From Diospyros lotus (Eukaryota > Streptophyta > Magnoliopsida > Ericales > Ebenaceae), in contig NC_068352.1 in assembly GCF_014633365.1 (NCBI RefSeq), positions 3,092,393 to 3,156,392 of the forward strand: a DNA stretch of 64,000 nucleotides. Direction: 5' to 3'. This document shows, piece by piece, positions 45,251 through 55,990 of the stretch (position 1 is its first letter; every line of letters begins with the position of its first letter). Both the position numbers and the translations under genes were made by a program. The notes beneath the pieces are model-generated. The model did no database searches. It was not told where the DNA came from and worked only from the letters and a program-made list of their open reading frames with translations.

Positions 45251-46275
45251 GAGATAAGCAATTCTCAATTGCTTAGTGGCGTGGGCAAAGCAACATGCAA
45301 TTCCAATTTTTAATATCCCACCCACTACTTTTGATGTTATTCTCTCTTTTGATGGCTCTTTCTTGAGAGCTTTCCAAATAAAGAAAGACATAAAAGTTTT
45401 GTTTTTCTTTAGTTAGTTATCTGTATTAGCATCAGTTATTACTAAAAAAAAGCTCTAATAACCCCACCAGGCACCAGCTTGATACGATACGAGATGAAAA
45501 AGATTTATCATTTACCCATAAGCTTAATTAAGCAAAACCCATCCCTTGCTAAATTAGCAGTTTCCTCTAGACACCAGTGCTTCCCTCCATTTTCTCAATC
45601 TTCTCTTCTCCTCCCTTGAGCTTGAAAGCCCGACGAGTGTCCTCTCCTCTGAAGCTCAAGAACACGTGATAGATAGATGCCACTTCGTGAACTAGAAGAA
45701 GAGGCTTCTTGGACTCATGTTGTAGTCACTGAACAAAAAACAAGATGATCACAAAGAAAGTAAATCTTAGGTTAGGAGATGAATCACTCGAAGAAATCAA
45801 GTAGCAGTACCCCTTTGATTTCTTAACTCTGATACTGATAGGATTAGAGTAGAAGCACAAACAGTGAGTGGAAGAAGCATTCATCTCCAAGTCAAAAGCA
45901 AAAGTAAAGCATATAGCCTACCCCAGAGCAAAAGCAAAGGCAAATGCAAAGTTAGTCAGTATAAAGCCAGGCTTGATGCCTCATTTTACAGCCATAGGTC
46001 TCTAAAACCCAAAAAATTGACCAAATACACTCCTTCCAAAATTATGATCAGAATACCGCTTTTCAATGTCACTGTTGCCGCTATTATGACATCTCTTGTG
46101 ACAAAAAGTGCCTTTTAAGTTGTACTTGAGTGGCCAAGGTAAATTCATTAATAAGTTAAAACACCGTGATCTTTGTCTCAAATTTAAGACAAATAAATTA
46201 AAGCAACAGTACAACTCACATATGCATTAGAAAAAACTAGTCATTAACCAAACAAATAAGGCACAAAGGGGAAAA
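45251..46275. other. Non-coding stretch with a possible LTR end
   Basis: TAACTCTGATACTGATAGG (45825-45843) resembles a reversed, decayed initiator-Met primer site beside an LTR end on the minus strand, and the CT-rich 45590-45650 resembles an LTR leader. No duplication or partner LTR was found. AAGCAAAGGCAAAT-type repeats lie at 45893-45945. Confidence 0.3.
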
Positions 46276-46278
46276 GCA

Positions 46279-46398
46279 CTAAATAGAGAATTTGATGCCT
46301 TCATCATCAGTTGAAGCTCCATTGAAAATTGTAAGCTTCCCCTTGTGTTCTGGTAGCTTCAGAGATTCATTAGGATTGTTCGCTCCACTCCATGAAGC
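46279..46398 (-). other. Possible terminal coding exon of an unknown gene
   Basis: On the minus strand an acceptor-like CATATATAG precedes a 40-residue frame: ASWSGANNPNESLK, LPEHKGKLTIFNGA, STDDEGIKFSI, then TAG at 46279-46281. The residue mix is protein-like and free of low complexity, unlike most frames here. I do not recognise the family. A candidate upstream exon (AMQNRWIRDTENALSSG, about 46908-46966) does not join in phase without a stop, so the gene model is incomplete and it could be a pseudogene fragment. Confidence 0.35.
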
Positions 46399-47839
46399 TC
46401 TATATATGTAGCATCCAACAAATATACAATGAAAATTATTATAATAAAATTAAATAAAGCACAACAAAAATCAACAATTTTTACAAGGAACCTTCACTTA
46501 TTCCTACTCCTACTCCTGTCAATAAACTGGTATCAAGGGGTATTTTTAGGAATCATAGTTTGCCTGTTCCCTGAGATTCAGTCCCTAATCAAATCTCCTC
46601 CACTATCATTACACTATCTTCCAAGCCATTATGTTTCACCTAACCAAACATGTCAAAAAAAAAAAAAAATTCAAAACTAAAGGAAGGGCACAACATTAGT
46701 ACTAAATGAATATCCTCAAACTGTATTACTATTTTACAAAGGACTATCCTTCACCTAATCAAACATGTTGAGGTAACACATAGCAAAAGAATAAGATGTT
46801 TTGAACATAACAAATCAAGCAAGCTCACATGATCAAGAAGCAGTTCTTATTAAAAGATGAGATAACTACTTACGAATCTTAAAGTCAAGTTAGCCCAATC
46901 TTGGATGCAGTGCCAGAAGATAAGGCATTTTCTGTGTCCCTTATCCATCTATTTTGCATCGCCTGTTTAGTAGAAAACTACCCCCGAAATTTACATGCAA
47001 GTACTTAAAAAAATGGGGAAAGAATATGAGAAATATTAAGGACATTGACCAACCTTCAAAAACTAAGGCTGACAAAAATACCTCCCTAGCTTCATGACTT
47101 AGAGACCCTACATCACGCATAACAAGAAATAATGCAAACATATTAGTTTTGAAAATAAAAAGATATCACCAATGTACAAGGCTTAGTTTTCTCAACTAAT
47201 ACAGAGAGAGAGAGACAGGGGGGGGGGGGAGAGATAACAGAATGAAAATAGATGCATTCATATTAACATTGTCCCAAAAACTCTTGCTATTTATATCAGA
47301 ATGCAAACAGATGCATTCATACACTTTTGTTTTAGATTGATATGATTCAAGCACACAACAACGACCAATAAAAGTATGCATGACAGTAAGAAAAGATTGA
47401 TTCATTGAAGAAGAAGAAGAAGAAGAAGAAGAAGAAGAAGAAGAAATTGGGGAAGAATCCAAGTGGGAAAGAAGGGGGAGGAAAACATTTCAGCATAGGA
47501 AATCTCATAAAATTGTATTTCAATTCAATAATCACATCCATTCACATAGCAAAATGGAAAAAGAGGAACCATGTAGCTGCTCCACCTCCTTGGATAGAAA
47601 CTTAGTTGACTTCATCTAAATCCTACTACTTTTCTTTTTTAAAGAAAAAATCACACTCAAGAGGGAATTGCAGGATAAAGTTTGAGAACCAGTCATCAAG
47701 ATATTATATCTGTTATTTGAATAAATCAAGTTGTTAATATTCTGTGAAATAAACCACACAACCAAAACTATGGTAGTATCGAGATCCACATTGAAACAAA
47801 TCAAAAAAATGAAAAATACAAACACAACACAAACAAAAA
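46399..47839. other. Non-coding or intronic stretch
   Basis: It may hold introns or lost exons of the fragment ending at 46279. Visible are poly-A (46657-46670), GA-rich 47204-47232 with a 10-G run, and (GAA)n at 47408-47443. No confident exon is seen; minus frames such as 46941-47141 lack recognisable domains. Confidence 0.35.
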
Positions 47840-48300
47840 AATAAAGAACACATCATTTACGTGTTCAGATAAAAAATGATCCTACTCACGACAAGGTTTC
47901 ACCCTAGTCAATCCACCATGGATTACAGAGATATACAAAAACTCTCACAAGATCTCACGATAACACTGTAAGAACAATACATTGATTAGAATATAATGCT
48001 CCAAATACACCAAACAATCTCACGCAATCAACCTTACTGATCTCTCTCTAACATAAACAAGTGATTCACACTTACAAAGGTATAATTGCACTTACAAGGA
48101 ACCAAATGACGTCTCAGATTGTTTGATTTCCATGATCTTCTTCACCGATCATTCGCCTTCACATGTTCTGTTCTACTCCCACAATCTCACGCAACTTCAA
48201 CAGTTCATCGTTATATTTACACGCTCGAACTTGGTAAGGATTGCCCCTGAATTTCCCCCCAGAGATAGAACAAAGCCTATTATAAGAGAGATAATGGAAT
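47840..48300 (-). repeat. Relic copia LTR related to the 36491 family
   Basis: Read on the minus strand it matches the 3' two-thirds of the LTR at 36491-37253 in order: TCGGTGAAGAAGATC, TCTGAGACGTCATT, TGAGATTGTTTGGTGTAT, GTGGATTGACTAGG, GAGTAGGATCATTT, TCTGAACACGTAAAT. Identity is clearly lower than between the two LTRs of that element, and no internal domain or duplication was found. It is an old solo or truncated LTR. Confidence 0.7.
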
Positions 48301-48699
48301 GAATCATAAGAATGGAACTTCAAAAATTGAGGTGGAACAAGATGAGGAGGTAGAAACCGTAATGAATAGGGGTAGAGAAATGCAGGGACATTATCAACAT
48401 CTAGGGTTCCTATGCCTCGGATGGAGATCTAACGATACCAACTCCATTTCTGACAAGGTATCTCTTCCATTTGCACTTCCATTCCTAAATGTTTTGTTAA
48501 TAAGATGGTTCGGTGCGGCGGAAGCTTGAGATCATTGGTGGACATTGTCTGATCAAGATATTTGAATTTGGATTTATCTATATTTCGATCAGGGTTGTTG
48601 GGATTTATTTGCAAACTGCACCAAACCACATCACGTTGGTGCGGTTTTTCAGCGCCAAATCAAACCGGTTGGTTTGACTACATCTGAAAACCGCATGTG
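48301..48699. other. Left flank of the SIRE-like element
   Basis: No gene. 48600-48704 has repeated ACCGCA, GGTGCGGTTTTT and CAAACCGGTTGGTTTG words which continue beyond the retrotransposon at 58025, so both sides were one inverted-repeat-rich sequence before insertion. Confidence 0.45.
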
Positions 48700-48704
48700 C
48701 GATT

Positions 48705-50730
48705 TGTTGAGTGTAGATTTTGATGATTGGCATGTGTGAATGTGAATGTGCATAAGTTATATATGGAAACTTCTTATTCTTATATAGAGATTTCATTATA
48801 TATGGAAACAAGTTTTTAGAGAGCTTTCTAGAAATTTGAGTATTTGAGCTATGTATGGAAAGTTCTTGGAATGGAAAGTCTAGAAGTTATATATATGGAA
48901 TCCTTTTTCATATATGGGAAGTTCAAAAGATATATATGGAAGTTTTTGAGGAGATTGGAGTAGTCCACTATATGGAGTTGCCATATATGTATCTTGGCGA
49001 CATGGCATTGTTAATGTGGCATTTTGGTGACATGGCAGCCACGTGGAGCACACTCATCAAGGTTACATCATCTCGTTGGTTTAAATATGGTAAGAGAATC
49101 ATGGAGTAAATTTAAAGGTTCTTAGAAGCTTCTTCACTTAGTTAAATATGGAAGAATTTTTGAATTGCATTCAAATGAAGAAGTTAATGATTCAGCCTTA
49201 TTATTCAACATTAATGGAGGATATTAAGGTTTGAAAGTTAAACCTTGATTGATATTATTTTCCTTTATTGCTGATTCTCTTTTATTAAAAGGATCCTTTA
49301 CTCAAATCATGGAATCAATTATCCTACTCATTATGACTAATTGATATCCTCATTATGGTTAATTGATATCTTCATTATGGGAGAATATTCTAAGGATATC
49401 TTGCATATATTCAGCTACACAAATTGATTCTCTTCTTGTTGTCAACATTTTTAGTATGGAAACTTGATCAATTCCTTGCTTTTGAAGTTATGATTGATAT
49501 CTTCATTGTTGGACAAATTTGCTTCATTATTTGAGAATATTTGGATGGATTTTCCACCATTTGGAGGTTTAAATTCAAATTAGTTATACTTGTTATGGAA
49601 GCTAAGGAGCCAATTACACAATCAAAGGTGATTGAAGATTCAACTAGAAGTCAGAATTTATTATTTCTTATTTATGGTCGATTTTTCACGAATTATGAAG
49701 GATTTTGATGATATTTTAATCCTTAAAATCAGTCATGCATTATTGGAATTGATTTTCTCATTTAAGGCTGATTGGAGATCAACAAAAGTCAAAGATCTTA
49801 ATGATCAATCAAGTTAGCTGATTATGGAAGGTAAATCAAGAATTCAAATGAAGGGCTGAGATTGGCTTGAAGATTTGACACATGGAGGGCTGAGATTAAT
49901 CAAGGAAAGCCTACTCTAGCACTATATAAAAGGGTCTCTTGAAGGCTTTGGAACAACTTTTGGAAGCCCTGTTATTCTCTACATCATTGGCCAAGATTTT
50001 CATTCTCTCTAAGTCTTTCTTTTCCTCTATCTTCTTGAGAGAAAACTAAGAGAGTTCTCTACACTTCATTGTATTATTTTTGAGAGAACCCTATTTCTCA
50101 ATCTCTACTATCTTGTAAAGAGCGTACAAAATCCAAACTAGTGAGTGTGAGACTCCAGAAATAGTTTGGTGGTGGTGAAGCTAAGTGAAGGCTTTGGTGG
50201 TTGTAAGAAAAGTTTCATATAGTGGATTTGATTGAAAATCCTAAGGAAGGGAATCCTTAGGTAGTGGATGTAAGCCATAAGGGCCGAACCACTATAAATC
50301 GCTGTGTCCTTCTTCTCTTCACTCTTTACTTATTCTTGCTTGATTATACTTGTTTGTTTTTGTTTTTGTGTGGCCAAATCCTAAGGCCTACATTCTTGTT
50401 GGCTATTATATTCTGATTTTCTTTAATTGATCATTCTTTGTACTCATTCAATATTCCATTTGGTTTATTTAAAGTCTTGTTATTGTGTGCATTCAAATCA
50501 CATGTTTTTCACCAAGTTGTAATTTGAAGAGTATATTGGATCTAAGCACATACTAGCACAACTGGCGAATATCATATTATCCATCTAGTATTTAAGTGCT
50601 CCCGCACTCTCAACTACAATTTTGGTTTATATTAAATTTGTTTTCTCATATATATACGTGCATAAGTTTTGCATTAAAGTTTTTAAAAGGTGTCAATTCA
50701 CCCCCCTCTTGACTAGGTTAGAACTCAACA
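48705..50730 (+). repeat. 5' LTR of the SIRE-like element
   Basis: Starts TGTTGAGTGTAG and ends TTAGAACTCAACA. A TATA box CTATATAAAAGG (49922-49933) stands upstream of a CT-rich leader, so transcription probably starts near 49955. Nearly identical to 55991-58024. Confidence 0.95.
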
Positions 50731-50732
50731 AG

Positions 50733-50745
50733 TGGTATCAGAGCG
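50733..50745 (+). promoter_or_regulatory. Primer-binding site (initiator tRNA-Met)
   Basis: TGGTATCAGAGCG begins two bases after the LTR, complementary to the 3' end of initiator tRNA-Met apart from its last base. Confidence 0.85.
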
Positions 50746-50785
50746 AGGTTCCTAAGAGAGTGATTAATCATCACTAGGTGTATCC

Positions 50786-52604
50786 ATGGCATCGAGTTCA
50801 CGTTTTTATGAAAATGAGGGTCGTTCTTTATCTAGGGCACCATTCTTTGATGGCACCGATTATGCATATTGGAAAACAATGATGGAAGATTTTTTAACTG
50901 CATATAGTCTTGATTTGTGGGAAATAGTTAGAGATGGTCCATATGTCCCTAAGGAAAAAGGTAAAGAGAGGAGAAGTAGAAGAGATAGTAGAAAAGAGTA
51001 GAGATAAGTACACAGATGAAGATAAGAGATTAATTGCTTTAAATGCTAAGGCTAAGAGTGCATTTCATTGTGCTTTAAGTAGATCCGAATTTAATCATGT
51101 ACAGTGTTGTAAATCTGCTTATGAAATTTGGAAGAAGTTAGAGTTAAAATATGAAGGTACTAGTCAAGTTAGAGAAACAAAAATAAACATGTACATACAT
51201 GATTTTGAATTGTTTTCTATGAAACCTAATGAATCTATCTCTGAAATGTATACTCGCTTGACTGATATTCTTAACTCTCTTGAGTCTCTTGGTAAATCAT
51301 ATTCAGATTTTGAAAAGGTGCAAAAGGTTCTAAGATCTCTACCGGAGGCATGGGATCCAAAGGTGACAGCCATTCAAGAGGCCAAGGATACCAAGAAGTT
51401 GTCACTAGATGAACTAATGGGTTCACTAATGACACATGAGCTTACTCTCAAAAACAGGTATAAAAACAAAGAAGATTCTCTAAAATCTAAATCAATTGCT
51501 TTACCTGTTGCACAGGAATCTAGTGGAGAGGAGGATTCCGAAGAGGAGATTGCCATGTTGGCTAGGAGGCTCCGAAACTTTATGAAAAAGAATAAAAGGA
51601 GTTTCAACAAGACTAAGCCCGTAGAAGCCTCAAATGAAAAGAAAGTAGAGGTTACTTGCTACAAGTGTGGCAAGATTGGACACTACAAGTCCGAATGTCC
51701 CAAATCAAAGAAGGGTAGATCCAAAGGAAGGAGAAAGGAAGAGAAGAAAGATAGAAAAGCATTCAAAGCAACTTGGGATGTTTCTAGTGAATCTGAATCA
51801 TCTTCAAGCGATGAAGAAGAAGAAAAGGCCAACTTTTGTTTGATGGCCAAAGGAGAAAATAACTCATCTTCCACAGATGAGGAGGTAAACACTTCTGAAA
51901 TGGATGCATTGCTAGAAGAGTTTGATTTTCTGTTTAAAAAACATAAAACGGCTATTAGAGAAATCAAGGAGCTTAAAAGAGAAAATGGTAGATTAGAAAA
52001 GAAAGAGGAAGAGTACATGGAAGAAATAGATGAGTTGAACTCTAAAATTAGGAAAATGGAAGAAAATAAACCAAATGAAGTGTGTGCATTAAAAGATACT
52101 ATAAATGAATTGCATGACACTATTGATAGTCTTAGGGAGCATGAATGCATTGTATGTGATCATTCTGAGTTACTAAATGAAATAGCATGTTTAAAAGAAA
52201 AGAATGAGCACTTGGAAAAATCATTTTTAAAATTCTCTTTGAGTTCCAGTAAATTGGATTCTTTGCTTGCATCTCAAAAACCATATTTTGAAAAGGCTGG
52301 TCTTGGTTTTGACCCTAGTAAACTAAAAGAGAAAATCCAAAAAACTGGTTCTTCCACTCATCTTACTCATTCTAGGTGTGTGCATCATGCTAGAATCATT
52401 AAAGGAGCAAAATATCTCCCTAGAGCTAAATATGCAAAACTAGCTAGAACTAGAAATAATAAAGTTGTTAAAACTAGGAGTTTTTGGATTCCTAAGGGTT
52501 TAAATGATCAAAAAGCTAAGGAACATATATTTGATACATATGGCTATGATTTCATGTTCTCTAACCCCCAAGGACCCAAAGTTTGGGTACCTAAGGTTCC
52601 TTGA
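50786..52604 (+). pseudogene. SIRE-like Gag with one frameshift
   Basis: The ATG at 50786 opens MASSSRFYENEGRSLSRAPF and LWEIVRDGPYVP. Near 50955-50980, in an A/G-rich stretch (AAAGAGAGGAGAAG), the frame shifts and the original frame hits TAG at 50998. The shifted frame continues to TGA at 52602. Further parts: the Gag core (DEDKRLIALNAKAKSAFHC onward), an acidic linker (SSGEEDSEEE), a CCHC knuckle CYKCGKIGHYKSEC (51658-51699), Ser/Asp/Glu-rich repeats and a coiled coil (about 51900-52240, KRENGRLEKKEEEY). Gag would form the cytoplasmic virus-like particle. The single indel prevents a full-length product from this copy. Confidence 0.85.
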
Positions 52605-52618
52605 TTTGCTTAATAGGT
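52602..52618 (+). other. Three in-frame stops between gag and pol
   Basis: The gag and pol frames share one register, separated only by TGA (52602-52604), then TAA and TAG (52611-52616). Pol continues immediately afterwards without loss. The cluster may be a real Gag terminator needing readthrough or splicing, or independent mutations. Confidence 0.75.
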
Positions 52619-55600
52619 GTGCTTGAAGGCCAAAGGTACTTCAAGCCAATGGTTCTTGGACAGCGGATGTTCAAGGCACATGACTGGAGATGCCACCTTA
52701 TTTTCGTCTCTTAAAGCTAAAAAGCATGGAGGTAATGTTACTTTTGGCGATGGCTCAAAAGGGAAAATTGTAGGCATTGGAAATGTGGGTAATCCTTCTA
52801 AACTCATGTTTGAAGATGTCTTATTTGTGAGTGGCTTATCCTACAACTTGCTTAGCATAAGTCAATTAATTGACAAAGGCTACATGGTTGCATTTGAAGG
52901 TAATGAGTGCTTGATTAAAGATTCTTTAAATAAGATTGTTTTAAAAGGCATTAGAGAAGGAAACATTTATGTGCTAAATCTGAATTCTTTGTGTGTTAAT
53001 GATGCTACTTGTCTTATGGTGAATGATAACTCTATGGATCTATGGCATAGAAGATTAGGTCATATTAGCACATCTACTCTTTCTAAACTAATAAAGAAAA
53101 ATCTGATTAGAGAAGTGCCTAAATTGAATTTGAATGACCTACATATGTGTGATGCATGCATTAGAGGAAAACAAGTTAGAGAGTCATTTAAATCAAAACA
53201 AGATGTTACCACAACTAGGCCATTAGAATTACTTCATTTAGATTTGTTTGGTCCTAGTAGGGTTAAAAGTTTAGGTGGTAAATCATATGCATTTGTGATT
53301 GTGGATGACTTTTCTCGTTTTACTTGGTGCTTGTTTATTTCTCATAAAAGTGAGGCATTACATGTTTTTGATAGTCTAATTCGAAAACTACAAAATCAAC
53401 GAAATGCATGTGTAATTAAGATTAGGAGTGATCATGGTGGTGAGTTTGATAACTTTGGTTTTGGTGAGTTATGTGATAAATATGGTATTTCTCATAATTT
53501 TTCTGCACCTAGGTCTCCACAACAAAATGGAGTAGTTGAAAGAAAAAATAGGTCATTACAAGAAATTGGTAGAACTATATTAATTGAAAGTGGTTTACCT
53601 AAGTCATTTTGGGCTGAAGCAATTAATCATGCAAGTTATGTGTTAAATAGGTTGTCTATTAGAAAAGGGCTAAATAAGACACCATATGAACTTTGGCATG
53701 GTAAGACACCTAAAGTAGATTATCTTAGACCATTTGGGTGTAAATGTTACATTTTGAACACTAAATATAATTTGGATAATTTTGATGCTAAATCTGATGT
53801 AGGTTCTTTGGTTGGTTTTTCTTCTACTAGTAGAGCATATAGAGTTTATAACTCTAGGACAAAAACAATAGAAGAGTCCATTCATGTAAAATTTGATGAA
53901 TCACTAGCTAAGAGTTCTAATATTGAAGAAGATGAAGATGTAGTTTTTGAACCACAAATAGAGTCTAGTTTAAAGGAATCTACACCTAATAACATGGATT
54001 CATATATAGAAGCAGATAAATTGGAAAATGAGACTCACTTAGAATCGCAAGAAAATAATGAATTGATAGGTCCTTTGCATGATCAAAATTGGTATCAAAT
54101 TAAAAATAAGCACCGACATCCTAAAGAATTAATAATAGGTGACATTTCTCATGGAGTTAGAACTAGATCATCTCATGGTGTGCATCCTTTTAGTTCTCTT
54201 GCTTTGATTTGTGAAATTGAGCCTAAGTGTATTAATGATGCTCTAAAAGCACCCGATTGGGTAATAGCAATGCAAGAAGAGTTAAATGAGTTTGAAAGAA
54301 ACAAAGTGTGGAGTTTAGTTCCTAAACTTGAAAATCATTCTATTATTGGTACAAAATGGGTTTTCAAAAACAAAATGGATGAAAATGGAAAAGTGGTTAG
54401 GAATAAGGCTAGATTAGTGGCACAAGGATATAGCCAAGAAGAAGGAGTAGATTATGATGAGTCGTTTGCACCGGTAGCTAGAATAGAAGCTATTAGGTTG
54501 TTAATGGCATTTGCATGCTTTAAAGGTTTTAAATTGTTTCAAATGGATGTTAAGAGTGCATTTTTAAATGGCTTTATTCAAGAAGATGTTTATGTGAAGC
54601 AACCCCCTGGTTTTGAAAATCAAAAGTTCCCAAATCATGTTTACAAGCTTTTTAAATCTCTTTATGGCTTAAAACAAGCTCCTAGAGCATGGTATGATCA
54701 TTTATCAAAGTTTTTGCTTCAAAATGATTTTAATCGTGGGAAAATTGATAGTACTTTGTTTGTGAAGCATAAAAATAATGATTTGCTTATTGTACAAGTG
54801 TATGTGGATGATATTATTTTTGGATCAACTAATGATTCTTTGTGTAAAGATTTTGCTGATTGTATGAGTGGTGAATTCCAAATGAGCATGATGGGTGAAC
54901 TAACGTTCTTTTTAGGTTTGCAAATAAAACAAAGTGAGAATGGCATTCACATTAGTCAAGCTAAATATACTAAAGATTTGCTATTTAGATTTGACATGGA
55001 TTTAGCTAAACCTTGTATTACCCCCATGGCTGCAAATACAAAGCTTGATAGTGACATAAATGGTAATGAAGTAGACCAAAAGCTATATAGATCTATGATT
55101 GGCTCACTGTTATATCTTACTGCATCTAGACCCGATATTATGCATGCTGTGTGTTTGTGTGCTAGATTTCAATCTAATCCTAGACAATCACACTTAATTG
55201 CGGTAAAACGGATTTTTAGATACTTAAAAGATACCTCTACTCTTGGTCTTTGGTATGATAAGAGTTCTTTATTTGATTTGTATGCTTATAATGACTCGGA
55301 TTATGCTGGTTGTAGATTGGATAGAAAAAGTACTATGGGCACTTGTCAATTTCTAGGAAATAAGCTCATTTCATGGTTTTCTAAGAAACAATCAAGTGTA
55401 GCACTCTCCACTACTGAAGCTGAGTATATGGCCATAAGTAGTTGCACTTCACAATTGCTTTGGATTAAACAACAATTAGAGGATTTTGGTTTAGAGTTCA
55501 AGAATATTTCCATTTATTGTGATAACACAAGTGCTATCCACTTATCTAAGAATCCGGTGTATCATAGCAAAGCTAAACACATAGAAGTTAGACATCATTT

Positions 55601-55745
55601 TATTAGAGAGCATGTGTTACAAGGTGATATTGTGATTAAATATGTGGATACCAAGAATCAACTTGCTGATATTTTTACTAAGCCTCTTTCAAATGAAAAT
55701 TTTCTTTTTCTTCGAAACTCACTTGGTATGATTCCTATTCCCTAA
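52617..55745 (+). CDS. SIRE-like Pol (protease, integrase, reverse transcriptase, RNase H)
   Basis: An uninterrupted frame of 1,042 codons; the first codon is GTG and no own start is expected. Domains: aspartic protease FLDSGCSRHMTGD (~13-25), integrase zinc region WHRRLGH (~143-149) and CDAC (~178), DDE residues in LHLDLFG (~208), RSDHGGEF (~271) and NGVVERKN (~307), reverse transcriptase QMDVKSAFLNG and YVDD (729-732), RNase H with NDSDYAGC, TTEAEYMA and YCDNTSAI, ending DIFTKPL plus about 17 residues. It would copy and integrate the element in the particle and nucleus. All catalytic residues I can see are present, so the enzyme part looks intact and could act in trans if expressed. Confidence 0.9.
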   Translation: MCLKAKGTSSQWFLDSGCSRHMTGDATLFSSLKAKKHGGNVTFGDGSKGKIVGIGNVGNPSKLMFEDVLFVSGLSYNLLSISQLIDKGYMVAFEGNECLIKDSLNKIVLKGIREGNIYVLNLNSLCVNDATCLMVNDNSMDLWHRRLGHISTSTLSKLIKKNLIREVPKLNLNDLHMCDACIRGKQVRESFKSKQDVTTTRPLELLHLDLFGPSRVKSLGGKSYAFVIVDDFSRFTWCLFISHKSEALHVFDSLIRKLQNQRNACVIKIRSDHGGEFDNFGFGELCDKYGISHNFSAPRSPQQNGVVERKNRSLQEIGRTILIESGLPKSFWAEAINHASYVLNRLSIRKGLNKTPYELWHGKTPKVDYLRPFGCKCYILNTKYNLDNFDAKSDVGSLVGFSSTSRAYRVYNSRTKTIEESIHVKFDESLAKSSNIEEDEDVVFEPQIESSLKESTPNNMDSYIEADKLENETHLESQENNELIGPLHDQNWYQIKNKHRHPKELIIGDISHGVRTRSSHGVHPFSSLALICEIEPKCINDALKAPDWVIAMQEELNEFERNKVWSLVPKLENHSIIGTKWVFKNKMDENGKVVRNKARLVAQGYSQEEGVDYDESFAPVARIEAIRLLMAFACFKGFKLFQMDVKSAFLNGFIQEDVYVKQPPGFENQKFPNHVYKLFKSLYGLKQAPRAWYDHLSKFLLQNDFNRGKIDSTLFVKHKNNDLLIVQVYVDDIIFGSTNDSLCKDFADCMSGEFQMSMMGELTFFLGLQIKQSENGIHISQAKYTKDLLFRFDMDLAKPCITPMAANTKLDSDINGNEVDQKLYRSMIGSLLYLTASRPDIMHAVCLCARFQSNPRQSHLIAVKRIFRYLKDTSTLGLWYDKSSLFDLYAYNDSDYAGCRLDRKSTMGTCQFLGNKLISWFSKKQSSVALSTTEAEYMAISSCTSQLLWIKQQLEDFGLEFKNISIYCDNTSAIHLSKNPVYHSKAKHIEVRHHFIREHVLQGDIVIKYVDTKNQLADIFTKPLSNENFLFLRNSLGMIPIP

Positions 55746-55990
55746 TTGTATTTTTTTTTCTTTCTCATGTATTTTTTTTGATAGATTACAAAAAAGGGGG
55801 AGAGAAAATATGTAGATAAATAGTGATTTAAAAGGATAAGAGGGAGACTAAATTAAGGGGGAGAGAGCAAGTTAAGGGGGAGCCTAAATTAAGGGGGAGC
55901 AAGAGCAAGCTTAAGGGAAAATCATATTTTTGCTAAATCATTTAAGTATAGCTTCTTTCACGTTTTTGCAATCATCAAAAAGGGGGAGAT
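55746..55990 (+). promoter_or_regulatory. 3' untranslated region with repeated polypurine tracts
   Basis: AAAAAGGGGGAGAT (55977-55990) directly before TGTTGAG is the plus-strand primer tract. At least four more GGGGGAG motifs stand upstream (about 55796, 55857, 55876, 55893). This region takes the place of the env-like frame of some SIRE elements and codes for nothing. Confidence 0.7.

Noticed and set aside
46899..47141. Upstream exons for the 46279 terminal exon
   Set aside because: Candidate frames have a stop before the donor or do not join in phase.
55746..55990. Env-like frame after SIRE pol
   Set aside because: Only 245 bp remain and they are non-coding polypurine-rich DNA.
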